Positions 15,883 through 22,783 of a stretch of 31,868 bases of DNA are shown here, piece after piece; position 1 is the first letter of the stretch, and each line of letters starts with the position of its first letter. The notes under the pieces were generated by a model. That model searched no databases and was not told the DNA's origin. It saw nothing but the letters and a program-made list of their open reading frames with translations. This stretch comes from Candidatus Neomicrothrix sp. UBA2131. GTDB taxonomy: Bacteria > Actinomycetota > Acidimicrobiia > Acidimicrobiales > MedAcidi-G1. The stretch covers positions 1,600 to 33,467 of the forward strand of contig DCXR01000002.1 of the NCBI GenBank assembly GCA_002329075.1. Direction: 5' to 3'. Made by a program: the position numbers and the translations under genes.

Positions 15883-18642
15883 TCAGCCCGTGTTCCGCAG
15901 ACCCGCAGCGATGCCGTTGATCGACAGCAGCAATGCACGCTGCATCAGATCCTCGCGTTCCCCCGCACCGCCAGGCTCGGCCGACCGCACACGCGACAGC
16001 AGCTCCACCTGGAGCACGTTGATGGGATCCAGGTAGGCATCGCGCACCTCGAGGGTGCGGCGCAGGAGCGGCGTGTCGGCGAGCAGCTCGGTGCCGGTGA
16101 CCCAGGCCACCATCTCACTTGTGAGTGCATGTTCGGCGACAACCAGGTCGAAGATGTGGTGGAGCGAGGGGTCGACAAGGCAGTTGACGTAGTGGCGGGC
16201 GATGGCGAGGTCGGTCTTGGCGAGGGTCATCTCGACATTCGAGATGAAGGTCTGGAAGAAGTGCCAGTCTTCGTACATGGCCCGCAGGTCGTCGCGGTGG
16301 CCGGTGTCGAAGGCGGACCGGATGGCGGAGCCTGCGCCGTACCAGCCGGGGATGATCTGGCGTGACTGGGTCCAGCCGAACACCCAGGGGATGGCCCGCA
16401 GGTCGGCGATGCCGGAGGAGGCGGCGGCGCGCCGGGAGGGTCGTGAGCCGATGTTCATGGAGCCGAGTTCCTCGACGGGGGTCGAGGAGGTGAAGTACTC
16501 GGGCAGGCCCGGGGTTTCCACGAACGCCCGGTAGGCCTCGTAGGCGGCCGTCGACATCTGCTCCATGACGTCGTACCAGTGGTCGACCGTGGTGGCGTCG
16601 TGGCGGGGTGCCTTGTGGGCCAGCGAGGCGTCGATGAGGGCCGTGACGGCGAGGTTCAGGTTGCGCCGGGCGATCTCGGGCAGGCCGTACTTGTCGGCGA
16701 TGACCTCGCCCTGTTCGGTGAAGCGGACCTCGCCGTCGAGGACGCCGTGGGGCTGGCTCAGTATGGAGCCATGCGTGGGGCCGCCGCCGCGGCCGATGGT
16801 GCCGCCGCGGCCGTGGAAGACCCGTATGCGGATGCCGCTCTCCTCGGCGACCTGCCGGATGTCCCGCAGTGCCTTGTGGATCTCCCACTGGGAGGTGGTG
16901 AGGCCACCGTCCTTGTTGGAGTCGGAGTAGCCGACCATGACCTCCTGGAGGTCGCCACGCAACTCCAGCAACTTGCGGTAGGCGGGGACGGCGAAGAGTT
17001 CGCGCAGGATCGGGCCGATGGAGCGCAGGTCGTCGATGGTCTCGAAGAGGGGGACGAAGCCGAGGCGGGAGATGTCGTGGCCGAGGTCGACGAGCCCGAC
17101 CTCCCGGGCGAGGATCACGGGGGCGAGCAGGTCGTCGACGCCGCAGGTCATGGAGACGATGTAACTCTCGATGACGGCATCGCCATCCCGGTCGAGGATG
17201 CGTCGGAGGGTGCGGAAGAGGGTGAGGCAGTCGTGCTCGCCCGATTCGTGCGGCGGGGCCAGGGGGCGGCGGCTCTCGAGTTCCGTGGTGAGCAGGCCGG
17301 TGCGTTGGGCGGCGGTAGCCGAGGCATAGTCGACCCCGATGGCGGCGAACATGTCGCCGAGTGCCTCATGGTGCCTCTCGGCGTGTTCGCGGACGTCGAG
17401 GGCGGCGAAATGGAAGCCGACCATGGCGAGGATCCGGCGTACACGGGTGAGCCGTCCGTCGGCCAGCAGCGATCCACCGTGGCTGCGGAGGGAACGGTCG
17501 AGGTGCTCGAGGTCGGAAGCCAGTTCGGCGGGAGAGTCGTAGCCGTTGGCGGTGCGGCGCAGGGTCTCGGCAAGGCGGTGCTGGATGACGGCGCACCGGA
17601 TGCGGTAGGGCTCGTGCGGGTCGGTGCGGATCAACAGGTCGGAATGCTCGGACAGGTCGCGTGCGGTGATCTCGAGGAGGTCCTCGGGGATCTCCCGGAT
17701 GCGGGAACTGACGCTCAGTTCCCCGGAGAGGTCGCCGACCTCATCGATCAGGAGTTCGATGGCACGCCGTCGCTGGAGGTCCAGGACGGCGAGCGTGGTG
17801 CCGGGCGAGACGTTGGGGTTGCCGTCCCGGTCGCCGCCGACCCAGGTTCCGAAGCGGATCGGGGACCGGTCGGGGTCGAGCTGCTCGCCGATGTCCTCGA
17901 GGACGGCGGTCATGTCGTCGAGGAGTTGGGGCACGGCGTCCCGGACCGTCTGGTTGACGTAGTAGAGGACGAAGCGGGCCTCGTCGAAGGGGTCGGGCCG
18001 GTCGTGGCGGATCTCGTCCGTCTGCCACATGGCCTCGATGAGTTCGTCGATGCGTCGGTCTATGCGTCCCTGGTCGCCCGCCGTGCGCCACGGTTCGGTG
18101 CGCTCCTCGACGAGGTCGGAGATGCGGGCCAACTTGTTGAGGATCGACCGGCGGGAGGCCTCGGTGGGGTGGGCGGTGAAGACGGGCTGGAGGTCGGCGC
18201 GGTTGACGAGGGCGGCGATGTCGGTGGGTGGGATGCCGGCGTCGACCAGTCGGTGCACGGTCTCGTCGAAGTGGCTGTCGGCGCGGGTGCCGCCGATGTT
18301 GAGGTCCTCGATGCGGTGTACCTGTTCGGCGACGTTGGCGAGGTGGAAGTACATGGTGAAGGCGCGGACCAGTTGGATGGCCTGGTCGGCATCGGCGTCG
18401 GCCAGCAGGCGTGTGAGTTCCCCGGTGCTGCCTTCGCGGCCACCGTCCTTGCGGAGGTCCCGGGCGAGTTGGCGCACCCTCTCGACGGTCTCGAGCAGGG
18501 CATCGCCGTGTTGGCGGACGAGGGAGTCGCCGAGTTGGCGCCCGAGCCGGCGGATGTCGCCTCGCAGGGCGGCGTCGGCCTCCTCGTGGTCGCTGGTGAA
18601 CCGGGCGGAGGAACCTTCGGTCTCAGGTGCGTCGACGGCCAT
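15883..18642 (-). CDS. ppc: Phosphoenolpyruvate carboxylase
   Basis: The enzyme fixes bicarbonate onto PEP to give oxaloacetate, an anaplerotic step and also a serine-cycle step. The 919-residue product has the catalytic His158 in FTAHPTEASRRS, GGDRDGNPNV, VMVGYSDSNKDGG, FHGRGGTIGRGGGPTHG and the C-terminal NTG, all hallmark sequences. It is the only minus-strand gene in the accessory block and splits the cox maturation genes into two groups. The ATG at 18642 is preceded by TAGGTT with 6-nt spacing (leaderless pattern). Directly beyond this promoter lies the relic of a CoA-ligase alpha gene. A long open frame on the opposite strand (16579-18870) is a shadow. Confidence 0.97.
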   Translation of the reverse strand: MAVDAPETEGSSARFTSDHEEADAALRGDIRRLGRQLGDSLVRQHGDALLETVERVRQLARDLRKDGGREGSTGELTRLLADADADQAIQLVRAFTMYFHLANVAEQVHRIEDLNIGGTRADSHFDETVHRLVDAGIPPTDIAALVNRADLQPVFTAHPTEASRRSILNKLARISDLVEERTEPWRTAGDQGRIDRRIDELIEAMWQTDEIRHDRPDPFDEARFVLYYVNQTVRDAVPQLLDDMTAVLEDIGEQLDPDRSPIRFGTWVGGDRDGNPNVSPGTTLAVLDLQRRRAIELLIDEVGDLSGELSVSSRIREIPEDLLEITARDLSEHSDLLIRTDPHEPYRIRCAVIQHRLAETLRRTANGYDSPAELASDLEHLDRSLRSHGGSLLADGRLTRVRRILAMVGFHFAALDVREHAERHHEALGDMFAAIGVDYASATAAQRTGLLTTELESRRPLAPPHESGEHDCLTLFRTLRRILDRDGDAVIESYIVSMTCGVDDLLAPVILAREVGLVDLGHDISRLGFVPLFETIDDLRSIGPILRELFAVPAYRKLLELRGDLQEVMVGYSDSNKDGGLTTSQWEIHKALRDIRQVAEESGIRIRVFHGRGGTIGRGGGPTHGSILSQPHGVLDGEVRFTEQGEVIADKYGLPEIARRNLNLAVTALIDASLAHKAPRHDATTVDHWYDVMEQMSTAAYEAYRAFVETPGLPEYFTSSTPVEELGSMNIGSRPSRRAAASSGIADLRAIPWVFGWTQSRQIIPGWYGAGSAIRSAFDTGHRDDLRAMYEDWHFFQTFISNVEMTLAKTDLAIARHYVNCLVDPSLHHIFDLVVAEHALTSEMVAWVTGTELLADTPLLRRTLEVRDAYLDPINVLQVELLSRVRSAEPGGAGEREDLMQRALLLSINGIAAGLRNTG

Positions 18643-18648
18643 GGAGAC

Positions 18649-18654
18649 AACCTA
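18649..18654 (-). promoter_or_regulatory. -10 element of ppc (TAGGTT), leaderless arrangement
   Basis: On the minus strand TAGGTT is followed by 6 nt and the ppc ATG, with no Shine-Dalgarno site. The upstream promoter half would fall within the CoA-ligase relic. Confidence 0.45.
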
Positions 18655-18655
18655 G

Positions 18656-18817
18656 GGACAACAGGCCCGCACCATGGACCATGCCGGTGCCATCGTGTCA
18701 ACGGTGGGGGAGTCGGCCGCCGAGAAGGTCGAGATCCTGAAGGGGTGCGGCGTGACCATCGTCGAGCGGCCCTCGGAGTTCGCCAAGGTCGTCGGCCGCA
18801 TCCTCAACCGCGCCGTC
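18656..18817 (+). pseudogene. 3' relic of a succinyl-/malyl-CoA ligase alpha subunit (sucD/mtkB type)
   Basis: The plus-strand frame after the TAG at 18653 reads into MDHAGAIVS, then ESAAEKVEILKGCGV and ERPSEFAKVVGRIL. This closely resembles the C-terminal ~45 residues of SucD/MtkB proteins (E. coli SucD has MGHAGAI ... AAGV followed by a short final helix). The rest of the gene, including the CoA-binding domain and phospho-His, is missing. The frame then runs on without homology into xdhC. The Gly of the usual GHAGA is Asp here. The ESAAEK wording recalls malate-CoA ligase more than SucD, but that is from memory. It is a remnant, not a working gene. Confidence 0.65.
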
Positions 18818-18867
18818 CGACCTCGACCCGACGGGGCCTGGGCCTCCCCCAATCTGCCCTGCTGCCG

Positions 18868-18873
18868 TAGCCT
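18868..18873 (+). promoter_or_regulatory. -10 element of xdhC (TAGCCT), leaderless arrangement
   Basis: TAGCCT with a CCG flank ends 7 nt before the ATG at 18881, like the coxD promoter. This supports the ATG at 18881 over the upstream ATG at 18674. Confidence 0.45.
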
Positions 18874-18880
18874 TGTGTCC

Positions 18881-19195
18881 ATGCGGGAGATCCTGTCCGA
18901 CCTCGAACGTTGGCATCGGCAGGGACGAAGCGTCGCCCTGGCACGGGTCATCGACCTGGAGGGTTCCGGTCCCCGCCTGCCGGGCGCCACGATGGCGGTC
19001 GCCGACGACGGCGAGGTCGCCGGCTCGGTGTCCGGAGGATGCGTCGAGGGGGCGGTCGTCACGGAGGCCCTCGACGTGCTCGAAAGCGGCGATCGGCGAC
19101 TGGTCTCGTTCGGCTACAGCGACGACGAGGCGTTCGCCGTCGGCCTGACATGCGGCGGCACCATCCACCTCTTCATCGAGCCGTTGGACTGGTAG
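18881..19195 (+). CDS. XdhC/CoxI-family protein, N-terminal-domain only
   Basis: This 104-residue protein consists of the XdhC N-terminal domain alone. XdhC proteins bind the molybdenum cofactor and help insert its sulfido ligand before loading into molybdenum hydroxylases. Visible features are the family signature EGSGPRLPGATMAVADDGE (~25-43), VSGGCVEGAVV and LTCGGTIHLFIEPLDW at the C-terminus. The start at ATG 18881 is set by the domain boundary and the TAGCCT hexamer; the open frame upstream belongs to the CoA-ligase relic. A second XdhC protein follows after 4 nt. Stand-alone small XdhC domains are common in actinobacterial cox clusters. Confidence 0.85.
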   Translation: MREILSDLERWHRQGRSVALARVIDLEGSGPRLPGATMAVADDGEVAGSVSGGCVEGAVVTEALDVLESGDRRLVSFGYSDDEAFAVGLTCGGTIHLFIEPLDW

Positions 19196-19199
19196 CGGG

Positions 19200-20009
19200 A
19201 TGGCCGGGGACTCCACGTCGGGAAACACGACCCCGATCTTCGATGCCGTCGCCGCCCTGCTGCGCGACGAGTCAGCCTTCGCCCTGGCCACGGTGGTCGA
19301 GGGCCCCGGCGCCGGTGCCAAGCTTCTGGTCCGCCCGGACGGCACGATGGGCTCCCTGGGCGACGCCGGCCTCGACCGGGTCGTCGAACGCGACACCCTC
19401 GGCGAGTTGGCAGCGGGACGCAGCGGCGTTCGCCGCTACGGCGAGCACGGCGAGGCCCGGGAAGACCAGGTCCGGGTGTTCATCGAGAGTTTCGCCCAAC
19501 CACCGAGGATGCTGATCTTCGGGGCCGTCGACTTCACGGCAGCACTGGTCCGTGTCGCCAAGGTGCTGGGCTACCACGTCACCGTGTGCGACGCCCGGGA
19601 GGTCTTTGCCACCCGGCAGCGATTCCCCCTCGCCGATGAGGTGGTCGTCGACTGGCCCAACCGCCTCCTCGACCAGGTCGGTCCCGAACTCGGGCTGCGG
19701 GATGCCATCTGCGTCCTCACCCACGACAACAAGTTCGACGTGCCGGCGATCGTCTCGGCCCTCGCCACCACGGTTGGCTACATCGGCGTCATGGGCTCCC
19801 GGCGCACCCATGAGAACCGACTGGAGCGCCTGCGGGAGGCGGGGGTGGACGACGAGGGAATCGCCCGCCTGTACTCACCCATCGGGATCGACATCGGGGC
19901 CCGCACGCCCGAGGAGACCGCCGTCTCGATAGTCGCAGAGATCATCGCCCTGCGCACGGGCCGTTCCGCACAGGCACTGAGCACCTCGTCGGGACCGATC
20001 CACGGCTGA
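19200..20009 (+). CDS. XdhC-family molybdenum hydroxylase maturation protein (CoxF-like)
   Basis: The 269-residue product has a diverged XdhC N-terminal domain (~10-95, FALATVVEGPGAGAKLLVRPD) and a complete C-terminal Rossmann domain (~100-250). The latter shows PRMLIFGAVDFTAALVRVAK, YHVTVCDAREVFAT, VLTHDNKFDVPAI, YIGVMGSRRTHENR and the ending SPIGIDIGARTPEETAVSI, all XdhC_C features. The role is presumably sulfuration/chaperoning of the Mo cofactor for the CoxSM-containing enzyme. It starts 4 nt after the small XdhC gene, so the pair is probably translated together and may act as a complex. mobA-like follows after 21 bp. Confidence 0.87.
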   Translation: MAGDSTSGNTTPIFDAVAALLRDESAFALATVVEGPGAGAKLLVRPDGTMGSLGDAGLDRVVERDTLGELAAGRSGVRRYGEHGEAREDQVRVFIESFAQPPRMLIFGAVDFTAALVRVAKVLGYHVTVCDAREVFATRQRFPLADEVVVDWPNRLLDQVGPELGLRDAICVLTHDNKFDVPAIVSALATTVGYIGVMGSRRTHENRLERLREAGVDDEGIARLYSPIGIDIGARTPEETAVSIVAEIIALRTGRSAQALSTSSGPIHG

Positions 20010-20030
20010 CCGACGGAACGCGGTACTGAC

Positions 20031-20651
20031 ATGACGATCGCAGCAGTCGTGCTGGCCGCCGGTGGGGGAACCCGCTGGGACGGCGGGGGCCACAAGCTCC
20101 TGGCCGACCTCGACGGCCGTCCGCTGGCCGCCCATGCGATCGACGCAGCGGCGGCAGCCGGACTCGACGAACTCGTGGTCGTGACCGGTGCCGCCGACCT
20201 CTCAGGCGTACTTCCGGCGGTGGTGACCATCGTTCACAACCCGGACTGGGACATCGGACAGGCTGTCTCGCTCCAGTTGGCGGTGTCGCACTGCCGGGCG
20301 ACGGGCCACCAGGCGATGGTCGTCGGCCTTGCGGACACCCCCGGCGTCCCGGCAACCGCCTGGCGATCCGTCGCCGGGCAGCCGGGCGACCTGGTCTGCG
20401 CCACGTTCGACGGCCTCCGCCGTCCGCCTGTCAAGGTCTCCGCACGGCTCTGGGGCGAACTCCCGGTTGCCGGCGACATGGGTGCCCGACTCCTCCTGAG
20501 CCTGAGGGCATCGGAGGTGGTGGAAGTAGCGTGCGACGGCGAGCCCGCCGACATCGATACGGTCGCCGACCTCCGGGCCTGGACCTGGCCACCGAGCGAC
20601 TGTCGGTCGATCGGCGGAGACGAGATGGAGGACCCGGCGCAGTGGAGTTGA
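20031..20651 (+). CDS. MobA/MocA-like nucleotidyltransferase (molybdenum cofactor cytidylyltransferase type)
   Basis: The likely reaction is joining CMP (or GMP) to molybdopterin to form the dinucleotide cofactor used by CO dehydrogenase-type enzymes; MCD is the form in this family. The 206-residue product has the nucleotide-binding start VVLAAGGGTRWDGGGHKLL (~5-23), VHNPDWDIGQAVSLQ, the metal-binding Asp in GLADTPGVP and PADIDTVADL near the end. The last ~20 residues overlap coxG. It sits between xdhC and coxG, as in known cox clusters. MocA versus MobA specificity is not proven by sequence alone. Confidence 0.85.
   Translation: MTIAAVVLAAGGGTRWDGGGHKLLADLDGRPLAAHAIDAAAAAGLDELVVVTGAADLSGVLPAVVTIVHNPDWDIGQAVSLQLAVSHCRATGHQAMVVGLADTPGVPATAWRSVAGQPGDLVCATFDGLRRPPVKVSARLWGELPVAGDMGARLLLSLRASEVVEVACDGEPADIDTVADLRAWTWPPSDCRSIGGDEMEDPAQWS
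20626..20631 (+). promoter_or_regulatory. Ribosome binding site of coxG (TGGAGG)
   Basis: TGGAGG lies 10 nt before the GTG at 20642, inside the 3' end of the mobA-like gene. It supports that codon as the coxG start. Confidence 0.5.
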
Positions 20652-21295
20652 GCAACGAGTTCGAGGTGGACGCTCCGATCGACCGTGTCTGGTCGGTCCT
20701 GACGGACGTGGAACTCATCGCCCCGTGCCTGCCGGGCGCCCAACTCCAGGAGGTCGAGGGCGACGAGTACCGGGGTGTGGTGAAGGTCAGGGTCGGCCCC
20801 ATCACCGCCCAGTACAAGGGGGCGGCCAGTTTCGTCGAGAAGGACGATGCCGGTTATCGGGCGGTCCTGCAGGCGGAGGGACGTGACACGCGTGGCGCGG
20901 GCAACGCCGCAGCCGATATCACCGCGGAGATGAGTTCGACTGCCACAGGCACCCGGGTCACGGTCACCACCGATCTGAAGGTGACCGGCAAGGTGGCCCA
21001 GTTCGGCCGCGGTGTGATGGCCGATGTGTCGAAGAAGTTGATGGGCCAGTTCGCCGACAACCTCAGCGGACTCCTCGACCCCCACGAGCCTGTTGCCGAG
21101 GGGGCAGCGGCCGAGTCCGAAGCCTCCGGGCACCCCGCCCCAGAGGAGGTGCCGGAGCAGGTACGCATCGTCGACGCCCCGGAAGCAGCAGCCGTCGACC
21201 TGCTGGGTGCCGCCGGTGCGCCGGTGCTCAATCGGCTGGCGCCGGTGGTCGTGGCGGTCGTCGCGCTGGTGGTCGTCATCCTCGTGCTCGTCTAG
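20642..21295 (+). CDS. coxG: CoxG-family SRPBCC protein with C-terminal membrane anchor
   Basis: CoxG has an SRPBCC lipid-binding fold and links CO dehydrogenase to the membrane; recent work on mycobacterial CoxG reports that it binds menaquinone. The 217-residue product has the CoxG domain at ~1-145 (NEFEVDAPIDRVWSVLTDVE, CLPGAQLQEVEGDEYRG, KVRVGPITAQYKG), an acidic/Pro linker, and a single C-terminal membrane helix (APVVVAVVALVVVILVLV). I chose the GTG at 20642; it overlaps the preceding stop by 10 nt and has a Shine-Dalgarno site. The upstream open frame is Arg-rich shadow. It is the last cox gene of the block; DUF501 starts 13 nt later. Confidence 0.88.
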   Translation: MELSNEFEVDAPIDRVWSVLTDVELIAPCLPGAQLQEVEGDEYRGVVKVRVGPITAQYKGAASFVEKDDAGYRAVLQAEGRDTRGAGNAAADITAEMSSTATGTRVTVTTDLKVTGKVAQFGRGVMADVSKKLMGQFADNLSGLLDPHEPVAEGAAAESEASGHPAPEEVPEQVRIVDAPEAAAVDLLGAAGAPVLNRLAPVVVAVVALVVVILVLV

Positions 21296-21308
21296 GGAGT
21301 CGGGAGCC

Positions 21309-21782
21309 GTGTCCAACGAGGATGACCGGGTACTGGTCGAGGAACTCCTCGGTCGTCCACCGCTGGGTGCCTTCGAGGTCGTAGTCCGAGACGCCGACGC
21401 GAAACCGGTCGTCATCGAGAACCACCCGCTCCTGGAGGACGGACGCCCCATGCCCACCAGGTACTGGCTGGTCGCCGCCGACCTCCGTGCACGGATCGGC
21501 ACCCTCGAATCGGCAGGCGGCGTCAGGGCCGCAGAGGCCGCCGTCGATGCCACGGCGCTGGCCGTCGCCCACGAGCGGTACGCATCGGAGCGCGACGCTG
21601 CGATTCCGGCTGGCCACGAGGGCCCACGGCCCAGTGGCGGGGTGGGCGGGACGAGTCAGGGCGTCAAGTGCCTCCACGCCCACTACGCCTGGCACCTGGC
21701 TGGCGGTGACGACCCTGTCGGTTGCTGGGTCGAGGAGCAACTGGGTGTGATGGGGAAACCGGGGGAACCCGACGATGCCTGA
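21309..21782 (+). CDS. DUF501 family protein
   Basis: The 157-residue product belongs to DUF501, which lies next to ppx in Actinobacteria and has no established function. Recognisable parts are ELLGRPPLGAFEVVVRD at the start, PTRYWLVAADLRARIGTLES in the middle and the Cys/His segment KCLHAHYAWHLAGGDDPVG near residue 118, followed by VGCWV. The conserved Cys/His residues could bind metal, but that is a guess. The GTG at 21309 is chosen because it begins the conserved region 13 nt after coxG. It overlaps ppx by 8 nt. In mycobacteria it directly follows eno-divIC; here it is 11.6 kb away. Confidence 0.85.
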   Translation: MSNEDDRVLVEELLGRPPLGAFEVVVRDADAKPVVIENHPLLEDGRPMPTRYWLVAADLRARIGTLESAGGVRAAEAAVDATALAVAHERYASERDAAIPAGHEGPRPSGGVGGTSQGVKCLHAHYAWHLAGGDDPVGCWVEEQLGVMGKPGEPDDA

Positions 21783-22686
21783 TCTCGTCGCCGCCGTCGA
21801 CTGCGGAACCAACTCGACGAGGCTCCTGGTCGGTGACGGCGTGACGACCGTCGAGCGGCTCATGCGGATAACCCGACTGGGGGAGGGGGTCGATGCCACC
21901 GGCAGGCTCGCTGAGCCGGCCATTGACCGGGTGGTCGACGTCCTGTGTGAGTTCCGCGAGGTGTTGGACCGCCACGGCGTCAAACGGGTGCGTGCCTCGG
22001 CCACGTCCGCTGCCCGGGATGCTGTGAACCGGGACGATTTCTTCGACGCAGCCGAGGCTGTCCTCGGGGTTCGCCCCGAGATGCTTCCCGGCGCCGAGGA
22101 GGGACGACTCTCGTTTGCCGGCGCCACCGCCGACCTCGACCCGGCCGACGGGCCGTTCCTGGTCCTCGACATCGGTGGCGGATCGACCGAGTTCGTCGTC
22201 GGTACGTCCGATGCAGAGGGGGTCCTGTCGTGTGATATCGGCTGCGTGCGGCTGACCGAACAGCGGATCGGGCACGATCCGCCGCTTCCCGAGGAGTTGG
22301 CCTCCTGCCTCTCCATCGTCGGGGGGCACGTCGACGACGTGGTGCGTGAAGTCCCGTCGGTGGCGGAGGCGCGGACGCTCGTCGGCCTGGCCGGCACCGT
22401 GTCGTGTGTGGCTGCGGTGGAGCAGGGCCTGGCCGAATACGACCGGGACAGGATCCACCACTTCCGGCTCACCCGTGGGGCGGTGGAGGACGTGTTCCGG
22501 ACCCTGGCCACCGAGACCAGGGAGGAACGCCTGGAGAATCCCGGCATGGAGGAGGCCCGGGCCGACGTGATCGTGGGCGGCCTCTGCGTGCTGGTCAAGG
22601 TCATGCGCCAGTTGGGCTTTGACGAGTGCCTCGTTTCGGAGGCCGACATCCTCGACGGTCTGGTCGCCTCGCAACTGGGTGGCTGA
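21775..22686 (+). CDS. ppx: Ppx/GppA-family exopolyphosphatase
   Basis: The enzyme hydrolyses terminal phosphate from polyphosphate and/or pppGpp (ASKHA fold, cytosolic). The 303-residue product matches the short actinobacterial Ppx form without the HD-like C-terminal domains of E. coli Ppx. Motifs are AAVDCGTNSTRLLV (~6-19), RASATSAARDA, the catalytic-Glu region LPGAEEGRLSF (~104), LVLDIGGGSTEFVVG (~129), GCVRLTE and VGLAGTVSCVAA. The ATG at 21775 overlaps the DUF501 stop, indicating coupling. Mycobacterial relatives prefer short-chain polyphosphate; substrate preference here is unknown. Confidence 0.92.
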   Translation: MPDLVAAVDCGTNSTRLLVGDGVTTVERLMRITRLGEGVDATGRLAEPAIDRVVDVLCEFREVLDRHGVKRVRASATSAARDAVNRDDFFDAAEAVLGVRPEMLPGAEEGRLSFAGATADLDPADGPFLVLDIGGGSTEFVVGTSDAEGVLSCDIGCVRLTEQRIGHDPPLPEELASCLSIVGGHVDDVVREVPSVAEARTLVGLAGTVSCVAAVEQGLAEYDRDRIHHFRLTRGAVEDVFRTLATETREERLENPGMEEARADVIVGGLCVLVKVMRQLGFDECLVSEADILDGLVASQLGG

Positions 22687-22742
22687 CGCCGGCCCGCACC
22701 GGGGTGGCATGGAGGCCCAAGGCACGTTCGTCAGCGGAAACA

Positions 22743-22771
22743 TTCTCTGCTGTAGAGAAATGTCCCTACAG
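22743..22771 (+). promoter_or_regulatory. Operator-like overlapping palindromes upstream of the aminotransferase relic
   Basis: TTCTCT-N5-AGAGAA (22743-22759) is a perfect 6-bp dyad, extendable to ACATT/AATGT with one extra A. Overlapping it, CTGTAG-N10-CTACAG (22750-22755 and 22766-22771) is a second perfect dyad. The stretch is AT-richer than its surroundings and lies 12-40 nt before the relic ATG, where a repressor or activator site would be expected. The cognate regulator is not in the window. Confidence 0.5.
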
Positions 22772-22783
22772 CGTTCAGCAACC

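Noticed and set aside
16579..18870. A 763-codon open frame antisense to ppc
   Set aside because: It mirrors ppc codons in a GC-rich genome, its translation is low-complexity Gly/Val/Asp-rich without motifs, and ppc itself is unmistakable.
18674..19195. A single longer XdhC protein starting at the ATG at 18674
   Set aside because: The first 48 codons resemble the end of a CoA-ligase alpha subunit, not XdhC. The XdhC domain begins at 18881 behind its own TAGCCT box.
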